Assembly: GCA_942493345.1 (NCBI GenBank)
Contig: OW818695.1
Location: 2,232,001-2,296,000 of the forward strand
DNA length: 64,000 nt
Origin: GWE2-42-39 sp942493345
GTDB taxonomy: Bacteria > Bacteroidota > Bacteroidia > Bacteroidales > Prolixibacteraceae
Reading direction: 5' to 3'
In this document: piece by piece, positions 44,319 to 52,712 of the stretch
How the letters are laid out: each line of letters opens with the position of its first letter
Position numbering within the stretch: the stretch's first letter is position 1
The notes under the pieces: generated by a model
The model's input: the letters and a program-made list of their open reading frames with translations, nothing else
Databases searched by the model: none
What the model was told of the DNA's origin: nothing
Program-made: the position numbers and the translations under genes

Positions 44319-45806
44319 ATGGAACTAAGAAAAATATTAATATTAAGCAGTGCGGCCCTATTGGCCTGTTTTGCGGTTTCAGCAAAAGAAAATCAGCCGG
44401 AACAAAAACCGAATGTGCTTTTCATCGCGATCGACGATCTGAATGATTGGGTGGGATGCCTCGGAGGCCATCCTCAGGCTCACACTCCAAATATCGACCG
44501 GTTGGCTACGCAGGGAATATTATTTACCAACGCCCATTGTTCGGCGCCGGGCTGTTCGCCAAGCCGCAATTCACTTCTTTCGGGCAAAGAAACGACAAAC
44601 ACCGGATACTATCCGTTTTACGATCATTGGGATAAAGAATATTTGCCCGGATATGTAACATTGCCGCAGTACTTTCGGGAGAATGATTACAATACCTATG
44701 CGTCCGGTAAAATCCACCACAACATGGCCGGGCAGAATCCAAAATATGGACAAAGGGATTGGACGGAAAATAATTTGTCCGTATTGAAAAATCTACCCAA
44801 TCTGGAAGTGGATCAGAATGAACGTGTCGGATTTGACGAAGAAACGAACAAATGGGAAGCCGGGCCAACCACGAATCCGATGGAGGACCATCCCGATTAC
44901 CAAACCGCCCTTTACGGGATAAAAATACTCAACAAGAAACACGAAAAACCTTTTTTCCTGGGCGTAGGTTTTATCAAACCTCATTTGCCATTTACCGCAC
45001 CCAAAAAGTACTTTGACCTTTTCGACCAGGACAAAATTCAACTTCCTCTGATTAAAGATGATGATTTAAATGACATTCCCTGGGCCGGAAGAAGCAATGC
45101 GAAAATTCAGAATGATGTTGTTATTCGGGCAAAAGGAATTCGAAAAGGAATCATTGAAGGGTATCTGGCATGCTCGGCTTTTACCGATGATATGATCGGA
45201 ATGGTGGTCGATGCACTGGAAAAAAGTCCCTACCGCGACAATACCATCATTGTCCTTTGGTCCGATCATGGTTTTCATCATGGAGAAAAGCGCAGTTTTA
45301 CCAAATTTTCGCTATGGGAAGAATCGACTCGTGTCCCCTTTATAATTGTTGACCCACGGATGAAAAAACTGGCGGGAGAAAAATGCAATAGCCCGGTTTC
45401 GTTGATCAATATTTACCCGACCCTGATCGAAATGTGTGATCTTCCTCAAAAGGACGGACTTGACGGTAGGAGCCTTGTTCCTCTTTTTAAAAATACTGAA
45501 ACAATTTGGGAACAACCAGCGCTGACAACTTGGGGACGAGGAAATTATGCTCTTCGAACTGAATTTTGGAGGTACATCCGGTATTTCGACGGGAGTGAAG
45601 AATTATACAACCACCAGGATGATCCAAACGAATGGACAAACCTGGCAACCGATGCAAAATATAAAGACATAAAAGCCGAAATTGCCAAATGGATTCCAAA
45701 AAATGAAGCGCCGCTTCGTCCGGAAGGTACATTGGATCCGGTAAATGCCGATAAACCCGATCTAGAAGGGTTTAAAAAACAATGGGTTCGCCTGGGAATG
45801 GAATAG
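44319..45806 (+). CDS. Sulfatase (S1 family, iduronate-2-sulfatase-like)
   Basis: A 495-residue exported sulfatase. Signal peptide about 1-22, metal site IAIDDLNDW (D39, D40) and formylglycine motif C79-S-P-S-R83, then SGKIHHN and LWSDHGFHHGEK. The LNDW and GFHHGEK signatures are those of iduronate-2-sulfatase-like enzymes, though bacterial members act on several sulfated sugars. It lies 116 nt after the GH2 gene in the same direction and may belong to the same transcript. Confidence 0.93.
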   Translation: MELRKILILSSAALLACFAVSAKENQPEQKPNVLFIAIDDLNDWVGCLGGHPQAHTPNIDRLATQGILFTNAHCSAPGCSPSRNSLLSGKETTNTGYYPFYDHWDKEYLPGYVTLPQYFRENDYNTYASGKIHHNMAGQNPKYGQRDWTENNLSVLKNLPNLEVDQNERVGFDEETNKWEAGPTTNPMEDHPDYQTALYGIKILNKKHEKPFFLGVGFIKPHLPFTAPKKYFDLFDQDKIQLPLIKDDDLNDIPWAGRSNAKIQNDVVIRAKGIRKGIIEGYLACSAFTDDMIGMVVDALEKSPYRDNTIIVLWSDHGFHHGEKRSFTKFSLWEESTRVPFIIVDPRMKKLAGEKCNSPVSLINIYPTLIEMCDLPQKDGLDGRSLVPLFKNTETIWEQPALTTWGRGNYALRTEFWRYIRYFDGSEELYNHQDDPNEWTNLATDAKYKDIKAEIAKWIPKNEAPLRPEGTLDPVNADKPDLEGFKKQWVRLGME

Positions 45807-45889
45807 ATAATGACAAAAGGGATAAATTCGATACATGCTCTTTTCTTTCTCCTTCATGATAGCAGGCTATGAAAAAGGGCAGGAAATAG

Positions 45890-45897
45890 TATCTTTG
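45890..45897 (+). promoter_or_regulatory. Candidate -7 element for second GH2 gene
   Basis: TATCTTTG matches TAnnTTTG, 31 nt before the GH2 start at 45929. No clear -33 TTG at 19-21 nt upstream. Confidence 0.35.
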
Positions 45898-45928
45898 AAA
45901 ATCATATAACCCAACAAATATTCGATCA

Positions 45929-48364
45929 ATGAAAAATTTATTGTTTCTATGTCTTTGCTTTATTGTCGCCTGTTCTATGCAGGAGGAGAACGGCCGCACC
46001 GTTATTCAACTTGATAAAGGCTGGAAGTTTATTAATTCTGAAGTTGAAAATGCCGCCGCTCCCGCGTTGGATGTGAGTCAATGGCAAACCGTTACTGTGC
46101 CGCACGACTGGGCTATTTCGGGCGAATTTGATGAAAAAAACGACCTCATGTTTGACATGGTCATCGAAGACGGGGAAAAAGTGTCGAAAAAACGGAGTGG
46201 AAGGACTGGTGGCCTGCCTCATGTAGGCATTGGCTGGTATCGCAAAGCGCTCGATATTCCTTCTTCGTGGAAATCGAAAAACATTGCTGTCGAGTTTGAT
46301 GGCGCCATGAGCCATGCCCAGGTTTTTCTGAATGGCGAGTTTGTAGGCGAATGGCCGTATGGCTATGCTTCGTTCGGCTTCGACCTAACCGGTAAAATAA
46401 ATTTCGGGGGAGAAAATATTCTCGCCGTTCGCCTCGAGAACAAGGAACATTCGTCGCGCTGGTACCCGGGAGCCGGAATCTACCGTAACGTCCGGTTGGT
46501 GGTTGCCAATCCGGTACACGTAAAACAATGGGGAACCTATATTACTACTCCAAATGTTGCTGAAGGAAAAGGAGATGTGACCATTGCAACCACAGTTCTC
46601 TCTTCGGAAAAAGAAAAAATTACATTGCTTACAGAAATACTTGATGCCAATGGAACCTTGGTTGCTTCGGCAAGTAACGATGCAGAAATTGATGGTGAAA
46701 ATACGATCAGCCAGTCGATTCGTGTTGATAAATTCAACCTGTGGTCGCTGGAAAACCGGACGCTTTACAAAGCTGTTTCAAAAGTGATGAAAAGCGGAAA
46801 CCTGATCGATCGGTACGAAACAACTTTCGGGTTCCGTTATTTCGAATTTACAGCCAATAACGGGTTCTTCCTGAATGGCAAAAATATGAAACTAAATGGC
46901 GTTTGTATGCACCACGATCTGGGGGCATTGGGTGCAGCAGTCAATTTTAGCGCACTGAAACGTCAGCTGGTTATGTTGCAGGAAATGGGTTGCAACGCCA
47001 TCCGTACCAGCCATAATCCACCTGCCCCCGAACTTTTGCAACTGGCTGATGAAATGGGCTTCCTGGTTATTGACGAAGCTTTCGATGAATGGAAAAATGC
47101 AAAATGCGAAAATGGATATCACATTCTTTGGGACGAATGGGCCGAAAAAGATATGGTGGCTTTTATCCATCGAGACCGGAACCATCCCTCCATCATCATG
47201 TGGAGCGTGGGCAACGAAATTCGTGAACAAGGCATAAAAGGAGGCGAGCAATATTGCCAATTTCTGGTCGATATTTGCAAACGCGAAGACCCCACCCGTC
47301 CTACAACCGCCGGTTTTAACCAATGGGAAGGAGCTATTGAAAATGGTTTTGCCGACATTGTGGATGTACCCGGCTGGAATTACAAACCACAACACTACCA
47401 GTTTGTTCATACAAAATTTCCACATTGGACCATGTATGGCAGCGAAACGGCATCAACAGTGAGTTCACGCGGCGAGTATTTCTTTCCTGCGGAAGTGTGT
47501 GTCCATTGTACCCGCGAACCATACCATTGTTCATCGTATGACATGGAATATCCAAGTTGGGCAACATCGCCCGATACCGAGTTTGCCGCGCAGGATTCGT
47601 TTCCGTTCATGGCTGGCGAATTTGTGTGGACCGGTTTCGATTATCTGGGCGAACCAACTCCGTATAACGAACAGTGGCCTTCGCGAAGTTCTTACTTTGG
47701 CATTATCGACCTGGCCGGAATACCCAAAGACCGTTTTTACCTGTACCAGAGCAAATGGACAAATAAAGAAGTTTTACACCTTTTGCCCCATTGGAACTGG
47801 GAAGGAAAGGAAGGACAAATTATACCGGTTCACTGTTATACCAACTTCGAAAAAGCTGAATTGTTTCTGAATGGGAAAAGCCTGGGAATTCAGAAAAAAG
47901 ATGCGACGCAACTGTACCGGAAATACCGTTTGGTATGGAATGTGCCTTACGAACCGGGAGAATTGAAAGTAGTTGCCCTGAATGAGAATAACCAACAGGT
48001 AAAAGAGACCATTGTGAAAACGGCCGGACAACCTGCTATTATTCAATTGGAAGCTATGAAGAAACAGATCACTGCCGACGGCAAAGAACTGGCTTTTGTT
48101 ACGGTTTCGGTATTGGATAAAAACGGAGTGCTTTGTCCCCGGGCTTCCAATCAAATTAATTTTAAAGTGGAAGGTGAAGGAAGTTTAAAAGCCGTCGACA
48201 ATGGCGATCCAACCAGCTTGGAGTCGTTTGTGAAACCGACCCGCAAAACTTTCAACGGGAAATGTATGGTTTTCATCCAGTCGACAGAAAAAACCGGAAA
48301 GATAACGCTTACTGCAGAATCGAATGGGTTGAAATCTGGAACCATCAATATTGTAACAAAATAG
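45929..48364 (+). CDS. GH2 family glycoside hydrolase, lipoprotein
   Basis: An 811-residue putative lipoprotein (FIVACSM, Cys15), so probably attached to the outer membrane. GH2 sugar-binding domain (about 25-195, VPHDWAISGEFD, SSRWYPGAGIYRNVRL), Ig-like domain (about 198-305), TIM barrel with acid/base E430 in WSVGNE and probable nucleophile E506 in MYGSETAS, then DUF4982-type and invasin-like C-terminal domains. It differs from the GH2 at 41656 in lacking the long insertion and in its lipid anchor. Likely a beta-galactosidase of the glycan cluster; glucuronidase or mannosidase activity cannot be excluded. Followed after 22 nt by a sulfatase gene. Confidence 0.94.
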   Translation: MKNLLFLCLCFIVACSMQEENGRTVIQLDKGWKFINSEVENAAAPALDVSQWQTVTVPHDWAISGEFDEKNDLMFDMVIEDGEKVSKKRSGRTGGLPHVGIGWYRKALDIPSSWKSKNIAVEFDGAMSHAQVFLNGEFVGEWPYGYASFGFDLTGKINFGGENILAVRLENKEHSSRWYPGAGIYRNVRLVVANPVHVKQWGTYITTPNVAEGKGDVTIATTVLSSEKEKITLLTEILDANGTLVASASNDAEIDGENTISQSIRVDKFNLWSLENRTLYKAVSKVMKSGNLIDRYETTFGFRYFEFTANNGFFLNGKNMKLNGVCMHHDLGALGAAVNFSALKRQLVMLQEMGCNAIRTSHNPPAPELLQLADEMGFLVIDEAFDEWKNAKCENGYHILWDEWAEKDMVAFIHRDRNHPSIIMWSVGNEIREQGIKGGEQYCQFLVDICKREDPTRPTTAGFNQWEGAIENGFADIVDVPGWNYKPQHYQFVHTKFPHWTMYGSETASTVSSRGEYFFPAEVCVHCTREPYHCSSYDMEYPSWATSPDTEFAAQDSFPFMAGEFVWTGFDYLGEPTPYNEQWPSRSSYFGIIDLAGIPKDRFYLYQSKWTNKEVLHLLPHWNWEGKEGQIIPVHCYTNFEKAELFLNGKSLGIQKKDATQLYRKYRLVWNVPYEPGELKVVALNENNQQVKETIVKTAGQPAIIQLEAMKKQITADGKELAFVTVSVLDKNGVLCPRASNQINFKVEGEGSLKAVDNGDPTSLESFVKPTRKTFNGKCMVFIQSTEKTGKITLTAESNGLKSGTINIVTK

Positions 48365-48386
48365 GACGATTAAATCTGATAACTGA

Positions 48387-49841
48387 ATGACAATGAAGAT
48401 TCGAGAAATAGTTATTTCGGCGTTGGCAACGTTATTTCTTTCTGGCGCTTGCAATCAGGCTCAGAAAGTAAAGGAACAGGGAAAGCCAAATATCATTTAC
48501 ATTCTTGCTGACGATCTTGGCTATGGCGATTTGAGCTGTTATGGACAAACCCATTTTCAAACGCCCAATATCGACCAATTGGCCATCGAAGGAATGCGTT
48601 TTACTCAGCATTATTCAGGGTCAACGGTTTGTGCACCTTCGCGTTCAACGTTAATGACAGGTCAGCATACCGGACATACGCCCATCCGTGGAAACAAGGA
48701 ATGGAACCCCGAAGGGCAGTGGCCCCTGCCTGCCGCAACGTATACCTTGGCCGAAATGCTAAAAGAAGCAGGTTATACAACCGGCGCTTTTGGCAAATGG
48801 GGACTGGGATACCCCGGATCGGAAGGCGATCCCAACATGCAAGGGTTCGACGTTTTTTACGGGTACAATTGTCAACGTATCGCTCATAATTATTACCCGT
48901 ATCATGTATGGAACAATCAGGAGAAAGTAATCTTGGAAGGCAATAAAGACCGGGGGCAAGAAACCTATGCCCCTGACGATATTCACCAACATGCACTGAA
49001 ATTTCTGGAGGAGAATAAAGACAAACCTTTCTTTATGTTTTATCCTTCAACAATTCCTCATGCCGAATTATTTGCTCCGGAAAAATACATGCAAAAACAT
49101 CGTGGAAAATACGATCCGGAGTTGAATTATAAAGGAGTTGACGATGGCCCTGAATATAAAAACGGAGGCTACGGTTCGCAACCCGACGTACATGCTGCTT
49201 TTGCTGCAATGGTAAATGTATTGGACGATCAGGTAGGTGAAATTATTGCCAAACTGAAGGAATTGGGGTTGGACAAAAATACAATCATCATGTTTTCGTC
49301 GGACAATGGCCCGCACCTGGAAGGAGGCGCCGATCCTGATTATTTCAACAGTAACGGACCGTTCAAAGGGTACAAACGCGATGTGTACGAAGGAGGAATC
49401 CATGCACCGATGATTGCATGGTGGCCCGGAAAAATTGCAGCAGGTTCCGAAAGCGCACATATCTCCGCTTTTTGGGATGTGATGCCAACCATTGCCGAAA
49501 TTGTGGGCTTGCCTGTTCCCGGAAAAATTGATGGCATTTCGTTTCTTCCAACCCTGCTGGGCAAAGAAGGACAAAAGGAACACGAATACCTGTACTGGGA
49601 ATTTCATGAAAAAGGAGGCCGTTTGGCCGTGCGAAAAGGTGAATGGAAAGCCGTTCGTTACGATGTTTTGAAAGAGGACACCACGACCGAGCTTTACAAT
49701 TTGACAAATGACCCGGGCGAAGAAAACAATCTGGCTGCCCAACATCCGGAAATTGTAAACGAGCTGGAGGAAATCATGAAAAATGCCCGGGCCGAATCGG
49801 AAGTTTTTCAGTTTAAATCGGGAACATACATGGCAAAATGA
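48387..49841 (+). CDS. Sulfatase (S1 family, arylsulfatase A-like)
   Basis: A 484-residue sulfatase with a lipoprotein-type signal (LFLSGACNQ, Cys22). Metal site LADDLGYGDLS (D42, D43), formylglycine motif C82-A-P-S-R86 and downstream FGKWGLGYPGSEGDP and FSSDNGPH. The GYGDLSCYGQ and KWGLG features are typical of arylsulfatase A-like Bacteroidota enzymes often acting on galactose or GalNAc sulfates. Two ATGs are two codons apart (48387 and 48393). It is cotranscribed with the GH2 gene 22 nt upstream and ends at a strong terminator. Confidence 0.94.
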   Translation: MTMKIREIVISALATLFLSGACNQAQKVKEQGKPNIIYILADDLGYGDLSCYGQTHFQTPNIDQLAIEGMRFTQHYSGSTVCAPSRSTLMTGQHTGHTPIRGNKEWNPEGQWPLPAATYTLAEMLKEAGYTTGAFGKWGLGYPGSEGDPNMQGFDVFYGYNCQRIAHNYYPYHVWNNQEKVILEGNKDRGQETYAPDDIHQHALKFLEENKDKPFFMFYPSTIPHAELFAPEKYMQKHRGKYDPELNYKGVDDGPEYKNGGYGSQPDVHAAFAAMVNVLDDQVGEIIAKLKELGLDKNTIIMFSSDNGPHLEGGADPDYFNSNGPFKGYKRDVYEGGIHAPMIAWWPGKIAAGSESAHISAFWDVMPTIAEIVGLPVPGKIDGISFLPTLLGKEGQKEHEYLYWEFHEKGGRLAVRKGEWKAVRYDVLKEDTTTELYNLTNDPGEENNLAAQHPEIVNELEEIMKNARAESEVFQFKSGTYMAK

Positions 49842-49864
49842 AATAAGCTATTTATAAAGACTTT

Positions 49865-49901
49865 TTATTCACCGGGTGACTCAAAGTCACCCGGTGAATA
49901 A
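49865..49901. terminator. Perfect 17-bp inverted repeat, bidirectional terminator
   Basis: A 17-nt perfect inverted repeat with loop CAA (arms 49865-49881 and 49885-49901, core CACCGGGTGACT). It lies between the convergent sulfatase and dipeptidase genes and would stop transcription from either side. Confidence 0.8.
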
Positions 49902-51140
49902 CTATAAACTGTTTGTTTTTGCCACCTTTTCTACTTCCCGGAAAGCCCGCAGGAAGTTACCGCCCCATATTTTTTTGATTTCTTTTTTTGAATATCCCCG
50001 TTTCAGAAGTTCGAACGTAATATTTGGAAACTGGCTGACATCCATGCAGTCGGCCAACCCGCCACCACCATCGAAATCGCTACCAATACCTACGTAATCG
50101 ATGCCCACTAGTTTTTTTACGTAGTCGATATGGTCAACCATATAGCTCACTGGCGGAAGTTCGTCCAGATAATTATTTTGCAGGAAATCCCATTGCTCGT
50201 GTTGTTTTTGTTTTTCGGCGTCGGTCATGGTTTTGTACCTCGCCCTGTTCCTGTTGAGTTCTTGCTCCATCTTGTAGCGGGTCAGGGTGGTATCGGGTTC
50301 TTTTACATACACATCGAGTGGGCATATCTGGATTACCCCTCCGTTTTTTGCCAGCGCTTTAATCATCTCGTCGCTCATGTTACGGTCGTTTTCACAAACC
50401 GAACGCACACTCGAATGTGAGGCAATAACCGGGGCTTTGCTGCATTTTATCACATCGAAAAATGATTTATCGGAAGCATGCGAAATATCGATTATCATTC
50501 CGATTTTGTTCATTTCGGCAACCACTTCTTTTCCGAAATTGCTGAGTCCGTTGTGTTCCGGAGCATCCAAATCGCTCGACGAATCACAAATATCGTTGTG
50601 AAGTGAGTGGCAAAGAGTGATATAACGAACGCCACGATCGTGAAATTCTTTTACCCGGCAAATATCTTTTGCTATCGGGAAACCGTTTTCCATTCCAATA
50701 AAAACGGCTCGTTTCCCTTTCTTCTCAATGCGTATTGCATCTTCGGCAGTCAAAGCCAGTTCTGCCAGATTGCTGTATTTTTTCACCATCGAATGAATTG
50801 AGTCGAGTATTTCGTCCGCCAAATGGTAGGCTTCTTTGTAGTTTTCTTCGGTTCGTAGCTTTTGACTGGTGAACACGGCAAAAAATTCGGCATCCAGCCC
50901 GCCTTCTTTCATGCGCGGAAAATCGACCCGGCTCTGTGGGGAGCTGTGCTTCTCCCCAATATTGAAATCACTTTTCAGTAAGGCCCATGGCGTATCGCAA
51001 TGTGTGTCCACGGTTATTGCTTTGTTGTGAATTTTCCGGACTTTCTTCCATGTTTTCTGATCTTCTTTTCCTTCTGCCATCACGGTCAGTGTGCATGCAA
51101 TCAGGAATAGAAAAATGTTTGTTTTTAAAATGATATTCAT
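49902..51140 (-). CDS. M19 family membrane dipeptidase, exported
   Basis: A 412-residue zinc dipeptidase of the renal-dipeptidase family with a signal peptide (LFLIACTLTVMAEG). Metal ligands are visible: TVDTHCD (H, D), IGMENG (E), DISHASD (H) and IASHSSVRSVCENDRNMSD (H), with VGIGSDFDGGG late in the protein. It cleaves dipeptides in the periplasm. It points against the sulfatase cluster and is probably unrelated to it; the gap to the divergent DUF3810 gene is 136 nt. Confidence 0.94.
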   Translation of the reverse strand: MNIILKTNIFLFLIACTLTVMAEGKEDQKTWKKVRKIHNKAITVDTHCDTPWALLKSDFNIGEKHSSPQSRVDFPRMKEGGLDAEFFAVFTSQKLRTEENYKEAYHLADEILDSIHSMVKKYSNLAELALTAEDAIRIEKKGKRAVFIGMENGFPIAKDICRVKEFHDRGVRYITLCHSLHNDICDSSSDLDAPEHNGLSNFGKEVVAEMNKIGMIIDISHASDKSFFDVIKCSKAPVIASHSSVRSVCENDRNMSDEMIKALAKNGGVIQICPLDVYVKEPDTTLTRYKMEQELNRNRARYKTMTDAEKQKQHEQWDFLQNNYLDELPPVSYMVDHIDYVKKLVGIDYVGIGSDFDGGGGLADCMDVSQFPNITFELLKRGYSKKEIKKIWGGNFLRAFREVEKVAKTNSL

Positions 51141-51276
51141 TGTCTAATTGGTTCTTGACACTTGATTGAAATAGAAAGATAAAAATAATGAATGCAGCTT
51201 TAGTTCAACAATTTTGTTCATTTTTTTTAAGTTTGACCTGATTTCGTTTAATATTGGAGAGAAAGTTGCTTTTGTC

Positions 51277-52347
51277 ATGGTAAAAAATATCAAAATATTA
51301 TTTTTCAGGAAGTCGCTGCTGATCATCTGGATGGCCGTTTTTACATTCATTGCCAGTCGTATATTTTCCGCTTTTCCAACGATTACCGAGCATTTCTACT
51401 CGCAAAGTTTTTACCCGTTCATTGCTTCCGTGCTGTCGTTTTACAGCAGTTGGTTCCCTTTTTCAATCGACGATATTTTTTACACCCTGCTTGTTGTTTG
51501 CCTGTTGGTTTTAATGGTCCTTGTTATTCTGAGAAAACTTCAGATCAAAGAATTCGGGCTGTTGTTGATCAATTCGTTGGCTGCCTGTTTCGTGCTTTTT
51601 TACTGGTTGTGGGGGTTCAATTATTTCAGGGAAGATTTTAATGTCCGGCTCGGCATTCCGGAAGTGTCGCCCGATAAGCAGGAGCTGCTCGCGGTACTCG
51701 GAGAATTGGTTGACGAAACCAATGCCGATTATTTACCGGTAGATTCAGTCAGTAGGGAAGCTGTCGATTCGGTGATTGAAACTTCGTATAAAAAACATGC
51801 AGATGAGTTGAGGATTTCTTATCCGTCGGGAATCAGGCGGGCCAAGCATATTACTTACGGAAGTTTTTTTGCAAAAGCCATGATTTCGGGATACTACGGG
51901 CCATTCTTCAGTGAGGTGCATGTAAATAATTTTGTATTACCGGTCGAATACCCGATGGTGCTGGCACACGAAAAAGCCCATCAATTCGGCATTACCAGCG
52001 AGGCCGAGGCCAATTTTTATGCGTGGCTGGTTTGTACCCAAAGTGGCGACCAGCGGGTAAAATACAGCGCCAACCTGCATCTTCTGCGATATTTTATTTA
52101 CGAAGCCTCCCGGTTTGATGAAGCACGGGAGATCGTCCAAAAATTGAGGAATGAGGTTCGCCGGGATTATGCCCGGATACGCGATCACTGGATGATGTTG
52201 AGAAACGAAAAAATTGATCGGGTGGCCGGAAAAGTGAACGATGCGTACCTGAAAGCCAATAAAGTTGAAAAAGGCATTGATGATTACTCGGGAGTGGTAA
52301 AATTTGTGATGGACTACCGGGGGCAGCAGGGCAACAGGAGAAAGTAA
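51277..52347 (+). CDS. DUF3810 family membrane protein with zinc-peptidase-like motif
   Basis: A 356-residue protein with about three to four N-terminal membrane segments (to about residue 120) and a soluble C-terminal domain containing VLAHEKAHQFGITSEAEANFYAW, a HEKxH metal site followed by a possible third ligand Glu. This matches the DUF3810 family, a suspected metalloprotease group of unknown target. The ATG at 51277 (MVKNIKILFFRK) is preferred; the upstream in-frame TTG region adds unlikely residues. It stands alone. Confidence 0.85.
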   Translation: MVKNIKILFFRKSLLIIWMAVFTFIASRIFSAFPTITEHFYSQSFYPFIASVLSFYSSWFPFSIDDIFYTLLVVCLLVLMVLVILRKLQIKEFGLLLINSLAACFVLFYWLWGFNYFREDFNVRLGIPEVSPDKQELLAVLGELVDETNADYLPVDSVSREAVDSVIETSYKKHADELRISYPSGIRRAKHITYGSFFAKAMISGYYGPFFSEVHVNNFVLPVEYPMVLAHEKAHQFGITSEAEANFYAWLVCTQSGDQRVKYSANLHLLRYFIYEASRFDEAREIVQKLRNEVRRDYARIRDHWMMLRNEKIDRVAGKVNDAYLKANKVEKGIDDYSGVVKFVMDYRGQQGNRRK

Positions 52348-52712
52348 TTTTTCGGCAGACAACTTAATGCATGGAACAAACTTATTTATTTGACTTTTGT
52401 CGAGAATAGGTATACAGGCTGTACTTGATTGCTAACCAGTGATTAGAATAGATTAAGAAAAAACATTTATATTTTACCGGAGATTAATAAACTGTGGAAA
52501 AATGAAGGTGTATAATTAACCTGAAAAAATGGGTTAATACACACCCTATTTTGAAAAATTATTCCCAAATTCATCGCCTGATAACCATTTAACAACTTGT
52601 CATGTTCTTCTGTGAAAACGTATTGATTATCATTGGAATAATTACAATGATACTTTTGGGGAAGGTTTATTTCCAACGTGCGGAAGAATTCAAATTATTA
52701 AATCACAATAGA
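52348..52712. other. Intergenic region upstream of GH36 gene with inverted repeat
   Basis: No gene is seen in this 365-nt AT-rich gap. An imperfect inverted repeat at 52507-52545 (outer arms GGTGT and ACACC, inner arms TTAACC and GGTTAA) could be an operator or terminator, and TACTTTTG at 52651-52658 fits the -7 consensus 55 nt before the GH36 start. Confidence 0.45.

Noticed and set aside
49068..49745. 225-codon minus-strand frame inside the third sulfatase gene
   Set aside because: Antisense shadow of a conserved enzyme; composition is not protein-like.
49865..49901. 17-bp inverted repeat considered as an operator or IS remnant
   Set aside because: Lies exactly between two convergent gene ends with a 3-nt loop, which fits a bidirectional terminator better.
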